DNA of 64,000 bases. Origin: an uncultured Pelagibacteraceae bacterium (GTDB lineage: Bacteria; Pseudomonadota; Alphaproteobacteria; Pelagibacterales; Pelagibacteraceae). Below, piece after piece: positions 48,493 to 58,285 of the stretch. The DNA lies in assembly GCA_902597725.1 (NCBI GenBank), contig CACJYQ010000005.1:1-64000 (forward strand), given 5' to 3'. Under the pieces are notes generated by a model. That model searched no databases, was not told the origin of the DNA, and saw only the letters and a list, made by a program, of their open reading frames with translations. The stretch's first letter is position 1; every line of letters starts with the position of its first letter. Made by a program: the position numbers and the translations under genes.

Positions 48493-49926
48493 ATGAGTCA
48501 ATTAAATCTTAAAATAGGACCAAAAATCAAGGCTTTTAGGAGACAGCTAGGGCTTCAAGCTAATAAATTAGCTGAGGATTTAAATATATCTCCTAGTTAT
48601 CTTAATCTTATTGAAGGTGGAAAAAGAAAAATAGATGGAGATTTACTTTTAAAAATTTGTGAAAAACTGAATATTGAGCTTTCTCAATTAACCTCAAAAT
48701 CAGATATAAATTTAGAAAATACTTTATCAGAAATACTAGATGATAAATTGTTTGAAGATTTAGATATTCTAGGTCCTGAAGTAAAAGATCTTGTAGGTAC
48801 TAATCCAAAAATTGGCAGAGCAATTGTAAGACTTGGGGATATTTTAAAAAAGAAAGATCATGAAATGATTAATAAAATTGAAACAATATCCGGTAAAATT
48901 GTTGATAATAGAAAAAATTCATTTCCTGGAGAAGTTATTTCAGATTTTTTACAAGAAAATAAAAACTATTTTCCAAAATTAGAGGATTTTGCAAATAACG
49001 TTTTTGAGAAAGTTCAAAAAAATAATAGGACTAGATATATCGCTCTTTGCGATTATTTAAAATCAGAATACGATATAACAGTAAAAGATGTTATTCCTGA
49101 AGAAAATAAACCTTTCTCAAAACTCTACAGAAAAAATAAAAAAGAACTATTATTGAGTGATTACAGTTCTCTAGAAACAAAAAAACTACACGCAGCCGCC
49201 CAAATAGCCCAAGAAGGTGCCGATAAAGAAATCGAGGAATACTTATCTAAATTTACTTTTCCATCTGATGAGTCAAAAAAATTAACAAAAATTGCTTTAT
49301 TAAATTACTGTGGTGCTGCAATTTTAATGCCTTATAAACTCTTTCATACAGAATGTAAAAAACTTAAGTATGATTTAGAGTTATTGCAAAATACTTTTGC
49401 CACATCTTTTGAACAAGTAGCTCATAGAGTAACATGTTTACAAGATCCAAAATTACCAGGGATACCATTTCATTTTTTAAGAGTAGATATGGCTGGGAAT
49501 ATATCTAAAAGATTTTCGTTATCAGGAATAGAAATTCCAAGATATGGTGGTGCTTGTCCACGTTGGAACGTTTATTCAGCTTTGACAAGACCTGGTATTA
49601 TTCAAGCTGCTGTTAGCAAAATGTCTAATGGTGAAAAGTATGTATGTATAGCTAGAACAGTTGAAAAAGGGATTGGAAGATTTGGACAATCAAAAAGTAT
49701 TTTGTCTATTGGATTGGGATGTGAAGCAAAATATGCAAAAGAATTTATTTACTCAGAAAATTTAAACATTAATGATAAATCTACAGAAATACCAATAGGT
49801 GTGTCATGTAGAACGTGTGATAGATTAGACTGTTCTCAAAGAGCTTTCCCTCCATTACACAAGAAATTCGATGTTGATATTAACGCTAGAGGTGTTTCAG
49901 TATATGTTGGAGACAAAAACACATAG
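48493..49926 (+). CDS. XRE-family regulator of the short-chain fatty acyl regulator (ScfR/PrpR/RamB) type
   Basis: N-terminal HTH IKAFRRQLGLQANKLAEDLNISPSYLNLIEGGKR; C-terminal CRTCDRLDCSQRAFPPLHKKFDVD. Confidence 0.9.
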   Translation: MSQLNLKIGPKIKAFRRQLGLQANKLAEDLNISPSYLNLIEGGKRKIDGDLLLKICEKLNIELSQLTSKSDINLENTLSEILDDKLFEDLDILGPEVKDLVGTNPKIGRAIVRLGDILKKKDHEMINKIETISGKIVDNRKNSFPGEVISDFLQENKNYFPKLEDFANNVFEKVQKNNRTRYIALCDYLKSEYDITVKDVIPEENKPFSKLYRKNKKELLLSDYSSLETKKLHAAAQIAQEGADKEIEEYLSKFTFPSDESKKLTKIALLNYCGAAILMPYKLFHTECKKLKYDLELLQNTFATSFEQVAHRVTCLQDPKLPGIPFHFLRVDMAGNISKRFSLSGIEIPRYGGACPRWNVYSALTRPGIIQAAVSKMSNGEKYVCIARTVEKGIGRFGQSKSILSIGLGCEAKYAKEFIYSENLNINDKSTEIPIGVSCRTCDRLDCSQRAFPPLHKKFDVDINARGVSVYVGDKNT

Positions 49927-49929
49927 TCG

Positions 49930-50094
49930 ATGATTAAATTTATCATACCTGCTATCGCTATATTTTTGTTAGTTCTATTCTGGGATAAGATAAATGATAC
50001 GATTTATAAAAAATTTAATATTAAGATAAATTACATTGTTGCTACGATTACAGTAGTAGTTTTAGGGGTAATTTTTGCTTTATTATACTTTTAG
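49930..50094 (+). CDS. Small two-TM protein, 54 aa
   Basis: Hand translation: MIKFIIPAIAIFLLVLFWDKINDTIYKKFNIKINYIVATITVVVLGVIFALLYF*; not in ORF track. Confidence 0.55.
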   Translation: MIKFIIPAIAIFLLVLFWDKINDTIYKKFNIKINYIVATITVVVLGVIFALLYF

Positions 50095-50117
50095 TTAAAA
50101 TAAATAAAAATTAAAAA

Positions 50118-50747
50118 ATGAAAGAGATTTTTAAAAATGTAAGAAATAAACTAGCAGAGAAATACCTAGATAATAATAGTTTAAAAAACTCAAAAAAATT
50201 TAAACCAAGAATTAAAGCTAGAATTCGAAAAAATAAACAAATAATAAATAAAAATATTGATGACTTTTTTGGCTGGGTTAAAGGTGCTGAATTAGTTGAA
50301 CTTAAAGAATGTAATGTTTCTGAAGATCCAGTTAGACCAGAATTAAGTGTGACTTTCAGAAGAAGTCACGGCAGAAAAATATACGGTGTAAAATACAAAA
50401 AAGAAATTCATGCTGTAATGTGCTTCGCTTTTACAAATAAAGTACCAATAAATGTAGAGGAGCTGGATAAATTTAGCCAAGATGCTCATTTACAAAGCAC
50501 TCACAGAGGTCAAAATGTTGGTCAGATTGCTATTGCCTATACAGTTTGGTCTAAAAAAAAAGGTGGTGGAAAATTGATTGTTAAGGAAGTTTACAAAAAG
50601 ATTAAAAAATCTAACCATTTAAATAGACTAGTCACGCTCTCTCCTCTAACTGAAATGGCTACAAAATTTCATAGCAAAAATGGTGCGAAACTTTTACAAG
50701 TCAATGAAACTACTCAAAATTTTGAGTATGAGATAATAAAAGAATAA
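50118..50747 (+). CDS. Uncharacterised basic protein with possible GNAT-like C-terminal half
   Basis: STHRGQNVGQIAIAYTVWSKKKGGGKLIVKEVYKKIKKSNHLNRLVTLSPLTEMATKFHSKNGAKLL. Confidence 0.6.
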   Translation: MKEIFKNVRNKLAEKYLDNNSLKNSKKFKPRIKARIRKNKQIINKNIDDFFGWVKGAELVELKECNVSEDPVRPELSVTFRRSHGRKIYGVKYKKEIHAVMCFAFTNKVPINVEELDKFSQDAHLQSTHRGQNVGQIAIAYTVWSKKKGGGKLIVKEVYKKIKKSNHLNRLVTLSPLTEMATKFHSKNGAKLLQVNETTQNFEYEIIKE

Positions 50748-50768
50748 AAAATTTTAAATTCATATAAA

Positions 50769-51839
50769 ATGAAAATATATATGATAAATTTTTTATATTT
50801 TCTAATTTTAGTTTTAAGTTTAAATAATTTGACATTTGCTATGGAAAAAAAACCTTATCATCATCTCTCTGACGGTACTTTTAGGAATCCTGAAGGCTCA
50901 CCAAAAAGAGATCCAAATGTGAAATGGTCTTATAAAATTTTTAATCAAGAGAAAAAGAAACTTGATATGACAATTTCTGAAGGTCACGTTTTAGAAAAAA
51001 ATGAAGTATTAAGAAACTTAGAAAAATATAAACATAATGATTATATTGCTTGGATTGGTCATGCTACGTTTATTATTAAATTAGGAGATACTACTATTAT
51101 TACTGATCCAGTTTTTTCGAAGAATGCAGGTCCTCTAATATTTGGACCAAAAAGATTTACTGAACCAGCCCTGAAATTAAGCGAGATACCTAGGATTGAT
51201 TTATTCTTACTCACCCATAATCATTATGATCATCAAGATATGATGACAATAAGAAGATTTCCTTTCAAAAAATCTAAAGTTTTACTTCCACTTAAACTCA
51301 GTAAATATTTTAAAACTAATGGATATCAAGATATCAATGAGATGGATTGGTATGATGAAATTAATATTAATAAAAATTTGAAAGTTACTTTTCTTCCAGC
51401 TGTTCATTGGTCGAAAAGAAGCTTAACAGATACTAACAAAACTTTGTGGGGAAGTTTTTTAATTGAATATAAAGGAAAAAAAATATTTTTTGCTTGTGAT
51501 ACAGGATATGGAAATATTTATAAAGATTTAGGAAATAAATATGGACCAATTGATTTAACTATAATTAACATTGGTGCATATAATTTTTATCCAATTATGC
51601 CTTATAAAGATAAATCTATTTATCATACTAATCCGGAAGAGGCCCTTAAAATTGGTCAAGATTTGAAAAGTAAAAAGGTTCTAGGTATGCACTGGGGAAC
51701 ATTTGTATTATCTTTAGAACCAATTATGGAACCACCAATAAGATTTAAAGATAATGCTGAAAAATATGGATTTAATAAAGAGGATGCACTTATTTTTAAG
51801 ATTGGTCAAATTTCAAAAATATCAGATATTATTAACTAA
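50769..51839 (+). CDS. Metallo-beta-lactamase fold protein (RomA/NAPE-PLD-like)
   Basis: Signal peptide; WIGHATFIIKLGDTTIITDPVFSKNAGPLIFGPKR; LTHNHYDHQD; GMHWGTF. Confidence 0.9.
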   Translation: MKIYMINFLYFLILVLSLNNLTFAMEKKPYHHLSDGTFRNPEGSPKRDPNVKWSYKIFNQEKKKLDMTISEGHVLEKNEVLRNLEKYKHNDYIAWIGHATFIIKLGDTTIITDPVFSKNAGPLIFGPKRFTEPALKLSEIPRIDLFLLTHNHYDHQDMMTIRRFPFKKSKVLLPLKLSKYFKTNGYQDINEMDWYDEININKNLKVTFLPAVHWSKRSLTDTNKTLWGSFLIEYKGKKIFFACDTGYGNIYKDLGNKYGPIDLTIINIGAYNFYPIMPYKDKSIYHTNPEEALKIGQDLKSKKVLGMHWGTFVLSLEPIMEPPIRFKDNAEKYGFNKEDALIFKIGQISKISDIIN

Positions 51840-51845
51840 AAATTT

Positions 51846-53009
51846 ATGAAAAAGTTTAATTGGAATTATCCTACTTCAATGTGGGTGGGTGAAAATAGAA
51901 TTAAAGATTTAAGTATAGCCTGTAATAATTTAAATATAAAGAAACCTTTATTGGTGACTGACAAAGGACTTGGACAATCAACTATTGTTAAAGATGCTTT
52001 GTTACATTTAAAAAGTAATAATTTATCAGCAGAATTATTTCATGATGTGATTGGCAATCCAACAGGTAAAAATGTAAGCGATGGTGTAAAACATTATAAA
52101 GAAAAAAATTGTGATGGTGTGATTGCTTTTGGTGGTGGAAGTGGTCTTGATGTAGGAAAAGCAATTGCATTCATGATAGGTCAAACCCTATCATTGTGGG
52201 ACTTTGAGGATGCTGGCGATAACTGGACTAAGGCTGATCCAAATAATATTGCTCCTATTATAGCAGTACCCACTACAGCTGGAACAGGTTCTGAAACGGG
52301 GAGAGCATCTGTTATTTTAAATGAAGATCTAGGAGTTAAAAAAATTATATTTCATCCAAAATTTTTACCGTCCATAGTCATTTTAGATCCAGTTTTAACA
52401 AAAGATTTACCAAAAAAAATGACAGCCGCAACAGGCATGGATGCGTTAGCTCATAATCTAGAGGCGTTTTGTGCCCCAGGTTACCATCCAATGGCTGATG
52501 GAATAGCTTTGGAAGGTATGAAATTAATTTCTAAATGGTTACCAGAGGCATATAAAAATGGATCTAACCTTGTGGCCAGAATGAACATGCTAACTGCTGC
52601 AAGTATGGGTTCAACCGCATTCCAAAAAGGCCTAGGCGCAATTCATTCGCTGAGCCATCCAGTAAATGCTCTAAATAACCTTCATCATGGTCTTTCAAAC
52701 GCAATTTTCATGCCGTATGTTTTAACTTTCAACAGAGATGTGATTGAGAGTAAAGTTGCAAAGATCTCTGAATATCTTGAATTAAAAGATAAATCTTTTG
52801 ACGGTTTTTTAAAATGGATTTTAGATTTAAGAGAAAAATTTGAAATTCCACATAAATTATCAAGTGTCATTAATGAAAAAGATTTACAAATTGATCGTTT
52901 ATCAAAAATGGCTTTAGAGGATCCATCAACGAATGGTAATCCAAAAAAATTGAGCATTGAAGACATGAAAATAATGTATCAGCATAGTATGTCTGGTAAT
53001 TTGTTCTAA
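51846..53009 (+). CDS. Iron-containing alcohol dehydrogenase
   Basis: GVIAFGGGSGLDVGKAIAFM; VPTTAGTGSETGRASVI; GAIHSLSHPVNALNNLHHGLSNAIFMPYVL. Confidence 0.94.
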   Translation: MKKFNWNYPTSMWVGENRIKDLSIACNNLNIKKPLLVTDKGLGQSTIVKDALLHLKSNNLSAELFHDVIGNPTGKNVSDGVKHYKEKNCDGVIAFGGGSGLDVGKAIAFMIGQTLSLWDFEDAGDNWTKADPNNIAPIIAVPTTAGTGSETGRASVILNEDLGVKKIIFHPKFLPSIVILDPVLTKDLPKKMTAATGMDALAHNLEAFCAPGYHPMADGIALEGMKLISKWLPEAYKNGSNLVARMNMLTAASMGSTAFQKGLGAIHSLSHPVNALNNLHHGLSNAIFMPYVLTFNRDVIESKVAKISEYLELKDKSFDGFLKWILDLREKFEIPHKLSSVINEKDLQIDRLSKMALEDPSTNGNPKKLSIEDMKIMYQHSMSGNLF

Positions 53010-53798
53010 ATGAAAAATCTTAATATTTTAATAGTTGAAGGAAATTTAAAAGAGGAAAATCAAAATTTTTTAAAAGTAGGTATTCAAACACATACTGAGA
53101 GTTTAAAAGATAGTCTTAATGTATTTAATAATAATTATCATTTTGATGTTATTAATCCATCCTCGGATCAAAATTTAGATGAGGTTAAAAATAAACTTCC
53201 AAAATATGATGGATTAATTTGGGGTGGAAGTAGTCTGAACATCTATAACAATACACCAGAGATAAAAAGACAAATTGAGTTTATGAGAGAATGCCAAAAA
53301 CAAGTTAAAAATATTTTAGCGATTTGTTGGGGAATGCAAGTTGCAGTAACTGCTGCCGGAGGAGAGGTAAAAAAAGCAGAAAATTCTCATATAGGAATAG
53401 CAAATGAGATTATAATTAATAATAAAGGATTAAATAATTCTATTTATAAGAATAAGAATAATAATTTTAATTCTCCAGCGTTTAATTTTGATGAGGTAGT
53501 AAAATTACCAACAAACGGAATTTGTTTAGCATCAAATAAAATTAATAAAGTACAAAGTTCATATTTCACAGTTGGAAAATCAAAAATTTATGGGTTACAG
53601 TATCATCCTGAAATTACTTATGAGAAAATGATAAGTTTAATTGAGTTTAGGAAGGACAGATTAATTCAAACAAGAAAAGTATTTAGAGATGAGGAAGAAA
53701 TTAAAAATCACATATTATTTATAAAAAAAGAAATTGCTGTGTCAAATAAGTCCCAAAGAATGATTGAGTTAAAAAATTGGATCGATAGTATAAATTGA
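53010..53798 (+). CDS. Type 1 glutamine amidotransferase-like protein
   Basis: ILAICWGMQVAVTAAGGEV nucleophile elbow; LQYHPEITYE catalytic His/Glu. Confidence 0.88.
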   Translation: MKNLNILIVEGNLKEENQNFLKVGIQTHTESLKDSLNVFNNNYHFDVINPSSDQNLDEVKNKLPKYDGLIWGGSSLNIYNNTPEIKRQIEFMRECQKQVKNILAICWGMQVAVTAAGGEVKKAENSHIGIANEIIINNKGLNNSIYKNKNNNFNSPAFNFDEVVKLPTNGICLASNKINKVQSSYFTVGKSKIYGLQYHPEITYEKMISLIEFRKDRLIQTRKVFRDEEEIKNHILFIKKEIAVSNKSQRMIELKNWIDSIN

Positions 53799-53805
53799 AT
53801 TAAAA

Positions 53806-54918
53806 ATGCTAAGTTATATTTTACCTTTTATTATTCTAATTTTAATTGTCGTATTTATTCATGAATACGGTCATTATTACTTTGCTAAAAAATTTGGGGT
53901 GGGTGTCACTGATTTTTCTATAGGATTTGGTAAGGAAATTTTTGGTTGGAATGATAAATCTGGTACAAGGTGGAAAATATGCTGGATACCTCTAGGAGGA
54001 TATGTAAAATTTTTTGGAGATAGAAATGTATATTCTCAAGCGGATCATAAAGAAATTTTAGAAAAATATAGTGAAGAGGATCAAAAAAAATTATTTACTC
54101 TTAAACCTCTATATCAAAGAAGCTTAATTGTTTTTGGCGGCCCATTAGCAAACTTTTTATTAGCTCTAGTAATTTTCTTCTCAATTTATACTTTTGTTGG
54201 TAAAGATTTTACACCAGCCGTCATCAATGAAGTTCAAAAAGATAGTCCTGCTATGGTTGGAGGATTAAAACAAAATGACGTAATTTTAGAAATAGATGGC
54301 AACAAAGTTGAAAGCATTATGGATGTCTCTAAATTCATTACTATGTCAACTGATGAAATTATAGATTTTAAAGTGAAACGTTCATATGATGAGCTAATTT
54401 TAAAAGTAAAACCTAACATTGTTCAAGGTGAGGATAATTTAGGAAACAAACTTAACAAAAGAATAGTTGGTATAAAATTAGGTGCTTATAATAATGAGAT
54501 TAATCATGTTAAATTAGGACCTGCACAAGCTATATACCATGCCGCTCATGAAGTTTATTTTGTGGGAATTTCCTCCTTGAAATATATTGGTGCAATGATT
54601 TTCGGTAAAGCTGATACCTCTCAGCTTGGAGGGCCAATTAGAATAGCAAAAATTTCAGGACAGGTTGCAGAATTTGGTGTTTTGGCGTTCATCAGCATGA
54701 TGGCATACATTTCAATCAGTCTCGGTTTAGTTAATCTGTTTCCAATTCCGATGCTTGATGGGGGGCATTTAATGTTTTATGCGTTTGAAAAGGTTTTAGG
54801 TCGTCCATTATCACAAAAAACGCAAGAGGGTTTTTTTCGAATCGGAATATTTTTACTTATATCTTTGATGTTTTTCACAACTTTTAACGATCTTAAAGAC
54901 CTTGGATTGTTTAATTAA
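53806..54918 (+). CDS. rseP: RseP-like site-2 protease (M50) with PDZ domain
   Basis: VFIHEYGHYYFAKKFGV (HExxH); NLFPIPMLDGGHLMFYAFE. Confidence 0.94.
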   Translation: MLSYILPFIILILIVVFIHEYGHYYFAKKFGVGVTDFSIGFGKEIFGWNDKSGTRWKICWIPLGGYVKFFGDRNVYSQADHKEILEKYSEEDQKKLFTLKPLYQRSLIVFGGPLANFLLALVIFFSIYTFVGKDFTPAVINEVQKDSPAMVGGLKQNDVILEIDGNKVESIMDVSKFITMSTDEIIDFKVKRSYDELILKVKPNIVQGEDNLGNKLNKRIVGIKLGAYNNEINHVKLGPAQAIYHAAHEVYFVGISSLKYIGAMIFGKADTSQLGGPIRIAKISGQVAEFGVLAFISMMAYISISLGLVNLFPIPMLDGGHLMFYAFEKVLGRPLSQKTQEGFFRIGIFLLISLMFFTTFNDLKDLGLFN

Positions 54919-55071
54919 TATTTTTCAAAGAGTTTAAAAACTCAATAAAATCAACACTTTTTTGATTTACACAATATGTTGTGTATAACTTTTTTAGAAA
55001 TACTAAAAAAAGTCTTGATTTATCAACACTTTTGACAACAATGAAAATAACCTAATAAAACCGGAGCTAAA

Positions 55072-55347
55072 ATGAATAAAAAACAACTAGTTGTCAAAAT
55101 TTCAGGGGCACTAAATTTAAGTAAAGCGGATGCAGAAAGAACTTTTGACACAATTACCAACACAATTTTAGATGCGTTAAAAGCTGACGACTCAGTAAAA
55201 ATTGCGGGTTTTGGTACTTATAAAGTAGCTAAAAGAAAGGCTAGAGTTGGAAGAAATCCTAGAACTGGTGAGCAGATTCAAATTGCTGCATCACAAAAAG
55301 TTAAGTTCTTACCTGCAAAAGCTTTAAAAGAAGTATTTAATAAATAA
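55072..55347 (+). CDS. HU-family DNA-binding protein
   Basis: MNKKQLVVKISGALNLSKADAERTFDTITNTI; GFGTYKVAKRKARVGRNPRTGEQIQI. Confidence 0.96.
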   Translation: MNKKQLVVKISGALNLSKADAERTFDTITNTILDALKADDSVKIAGFGTYKVAKRKARVGRNPRTGEQIQIAASQKVKFLPAKALKEVFNK

Positions 55348-55356
55348 CGTCTTTTT

Positions 55357-55387
55357 ACAGCCTTAACGAAAATCTCGTTAAGGCTGT
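55357..55387 (+). terminator. Perfect 13-bp hairpin after the HU gene
   Basis: acagccttaacga-aaatc-tcgttaaggctgt then ttctat; 9 nt past the HU stop. Confidence 0.75.
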
Positions 55388-55482
55388 TTCTATATGCAAT
55401 TACTGCATACCCAATTTTCCTAATCAGCGTTAGTTATTAACTTTTAATAAAATAAAAGATCTCTTTTTAACAGGGAGGTCTT

Positions 55483-56784
55483 ATGACTAAATTAATAAAA
55501 ATAATAAGTGCGCCACTTATTAGTTTAATTTTTTTATTAAACATGAGTAGTGCTGGAATGGCAGATACAACTGTTTCTGCTGAAGTAGGGTTTATATTTA
55601 ATACCTTACTATTCTTAATTTGTGGATTCTTGGTTATGTTTATGGCGGCCGGATTCGCAATGCTAGAGTCAGGTATGGTTACATCAAAAAGTGTATCCGT
55701 TATCTGTGCAAAAAATATAGGTTTATTCTCAATTGCAGGAATTATGTTTTGGCTTGTAGGTTATAACTTAGCTTACGGTATACCAGAAGGTGGTTATATT
55801 GGTAAGTTTATACCATGGTCAGATGCAAGTGCGGTAGATACAGGTTATTCAGATGGGTCAGACTGGTATTTCCAGATGGTCTTTTGTGCAACTACAGTTT
55901 CTATTGTTTCTGGAACAATGGCTGAAAGAATTAAATTATGGCCATTCTTCGTATTTGCTGCAATTTTATCAGGTATCATTTATCCAATCGTAATGGGTTG
56001 GCAGTGGGGTGGAGGCTGGTTAGCAGAATTAGGTTTTTCTGATTTTGCTGGTTCAACTTTAGTACACTCAACTGGAGGGGCTGCAGCTTTAGCTGGTGCA
56101 ATGATTATTGGTCCTAGACTTGGAAGATTTACTAAGTCTGGTGCTCCTGCTCCACTTAAGCCGTTTGCAGCTTCTTCAATTCCATTAGTTACAATTGGAG
56201 TATTTATTTTATGGCTAGGTTGGTTTGGTTTTAATGGTGGTTCACAATTAGCAATGGGAACTGCTGTTGATGCTATTGCTGTATCAACTATTTTCATGAA
56301 TACATTTTTAGCAGGTGCAGGTGGGGTAATTGGTGCTGCTATAATCACAAGATTACATTTTGGTAAAACAGATGTTGTCCAAATGTTAAATGGATGTATT
56401 GGTGGATTAGTTGCAGTAACAGCTGAACCATTAGCTCCGTCACCTTTCGCAGCTATCTTAATAGGTGCTGTAGGTGGTCTAATCGTAGTTTATGGTACAA
56501 AACTATTATTCTCATTAAAAATTGATGATGTAGTAGGTGCAGTACCAGCACACTTGTTCGCAGGAATTTGGGGAACTTTAATTGTTCCAGCAACAAATTC
56601 AGATGCAGCTTTCAGTTCACAGTTAATAGGAGTTTTATCAGTAAACATATTTGTATTCGTAGTCGCTTACATAGTGTTTAGTGCTATTAAAGCAACTATT
56701 GGCCTAAGGTTAAGTAAAGAAGGTGAAACCAAAGGTACTGATGTTACTGAGACAGGTGTAATTGCATATGCAATACGTGACTAG
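55483..56784 (+). CDS. amtB: Ammonium transporter
   Basis: AGFAMLESGMVTSKSVSVICAKN; DFAGSTLVHSTGGAAALAGAMIIGPRLGRF; GGLIVVYG. Confidence 0.96.
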   Translation: MTKLIKIISAPLISLIFLLNMSSAGMADTTVSAEVGFIFNTLLFLICGFLVMFMAAGFAMLESGMVTSKSVSVICAKNIGLFSIAGIMFWLVGYNLAYGIPEGGYIGKFIPWSDASAVDTGYSDGSDWYFQMVFCATTVSIVSGTMAERIKLWPFFVFAAILSGIIYPIVMGWQWGGGWLAELGFSDFAGSTLVHSTGGAAALAGAMIIGPRLGRFTKSGAPAPLKPFAASSIPLVTIGVFILWLGWFGFNGGSQLAMGTAVDAIAVSTIFMNTFLAGAGGVIGAAIITRLHFGKTDVVQMLNGCIGGLVAVTAEPLAPSPFAAILIGAVGGLIVVYGTKLLFSLKIDDVVGAVPAHLFAGIWGTLIVPATNSDAAFSSQLIGVLSVNIFVFVVAYIVFSAIKATIGLRLSKEGETKGTDVTETGVIAYAIRD

Positions 56785-56849
56785 TTGTTAACAACAAGGG
56801 GATCCTTCGCTCTCTGTATATTCTCAGCGAATACTCATAGAAGGATCCC
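56784..56849 (+). repeat. Palindrome and hairpin immediately 3' of amtB
   Basis: gttgttaacaac (56784-56795) and gggatccttc...gaaggatccc (56799-56808 / 56840-56849). Confidence 0.8.
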
Positions 56850-56874
56850 TTAACTCTCTTTAAGTTAGTTAAAT

Positions 56875-56902
56875 AATAAGCCCCTCCCTCAAGGGGCTTA
56901 TT
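56875..56902. terminator. Hairpin between convergent amtB and the glycosyltransferase-like gene
   Basis: aataagcccct-ccctca-aggggcttatt, 11-bp stem. Confidence 0.75.
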
Positions 56903-57866
56903 CATTCTGATCCCATAATTTTTTGTAATTTATAAAAGGTGATAAGCCGTAACTTGAATTAACATTCGTCAAATGGATAGATAAGCTTTTTAAAGGAGAT
57001 ATACAAAACTCGTTTTTATAAATCTCATTAATATATTTCTCAAAAGGATCATGACGATCTTCACAATTTTTTAAAAAATTTTCCCAGTATAGATCCAGTA
57101 ATTTTTTGCTAGTCAAAAAAGTGCATAAAGTCTTGTTTATTGTTCTCCAGTGTCTTTTATCTCCTATTAAAATATTTGTTTTTTCGTTGTTCATATAAAG
57201 ATACGGATAGTCTGCAGGACACATAAAAATATCTTTGCCTACCTGAGATGATACTCTTTCATAAGTAGTAATCATTTCTTCTAACATGGTTTCAAAATGA
57301 AGATAATCATCTTCAACGAAGAAAATTAGATCTTCCCCAATCTCTTTTCCAATCTCAAAACATTGAAGCAAACTTGCTAAATTAGAAAAAGTTTCTTTAG
57401 TTTTTTGTTTTTTTATTTTGCTTTCAAATTTTTTTGTGTCTAGGGAGATAATTTCGCTGTTTGCGTCTTTGATTATTTTCTTAATTCTATTGAGATTTTC
57501 ATCTTTTGAGGAGTCATCAAGTATTATTATTTTTATTTTTAAACTTGAGTATTTGTTTTGACAAAAATTGATAGAGTTTATCAATGATTTAATTGATCGA
57601 ATTGAATATTCTATTTTTGGTTGTTCGAATAATCTTCTTTTATTTTGATCCCAAACTTCAATTTCTGTATTTACTCTAATAATTATTAAGATTGAATTAA
57701 CTTTTCTTGTAATTTTAACTTCTCCCAAAGGTAAGACTATTGATTTTTTATTTATAATTGAGAGATCTTCGTTTAATTCTTTATTTAATGTAGGTGAGAT
57801 AAATTTATTTTGATCAATAATTTCGAAGCCCAAAAATTTACAAATTTTAATGAAAAACTTTTTCAT
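56898..57866 (-). CDS. Glycosyltransferase-like protein (family 2 type fold)
   Basis: LKIKIIILDDSSKDENLNRI and LIFFVEDDYLHFETMLEEM (DxD-like). Confidence 0.7.
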   Translation of the reverse strand: MKKFFIKICKFLGFEIIDQNKFISPTLNKELNEDLSIINKKSIVLPLGEVKITRKVNSILIIIRVNTEIEVWDQNKRRLFEQPKIEYSIRSIKSLINSINFCQNKYSSLKIKIIILDDSSKDENLNRIKKIIKDANSEIISLDTKKFESKIKKQKTKETFSNLASLLQCFEIGKEIGEDLIFFVEDDYLHFETMLEEMITTYERVSSQVGKDIFMCPADYPYLYMNNEKTNILIGDKRHWRTINKTLCTFLTSKKLLDLYWENFLKNCEDRHDPFEKYINEIYKNEFCISPLKSLSIHLTNVNSSYGLSPFINYKKLWDQNE

Positions 57867-57901
57867 ATGTTTTTATTTATGATATAAATATTTACAATAT
57901 A

Positions 57902-58285
57902 ATGACAATTAAATCATCCCAAACTCTTGTAGCAGAAGCTCTAAAGGAGATTAATACTATTTCTTCTGATGAAGCTTATGAGAAATGTAATAAAAACGAG
58001 TGTAACCTAATTGATATAAGAGATGTAAGAGAATTGGAACGAGAGGGAAGAATTCAAGATTCAAATCATATTCCTAGAGGGATGTTAGAGTTTTGGCTTG
58101 ATCCAGATAGTGCATATTTTAAACAAGGTAAATTAGATTTAAATAAAGAAATGGTTTTATTTTGCGCTGGAGGAATGAGATCAGCTCTTGCCGCAAAATC
58201 TTTGAAAGATATGGGATTTAAAAAAGTATCTCATATTGATGGTGGTTTTAGTGCATTGAAACAAAGTAGATTTAAAATTACTTAA
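57902..58285 (+). CDS. Rhodanese-like domain protein
   Basis: CNLIDIRDVRELEREGRIQDSNHIPRGMLEFW; VLFCAGGMRSALAAKSLKDMGF. Confidence 0.93.
   Translation: MTIKSSQTLVAEALKEINTISSDEAYEKCNKNECNLIDIRDVRELEREGRIQDSNHIPRGMLEFWLDPDSAYFKQGKLDLNKEMVLFCAGGMRSALAAKSLKDMGFKKVSHIDGGFSALKQSRFKIT

Noticed and set aside
55980-56348. 122-aa minus-strand ORF
   Set aside because: Ala/Pro-rich antisense of amtB; typical artefact.
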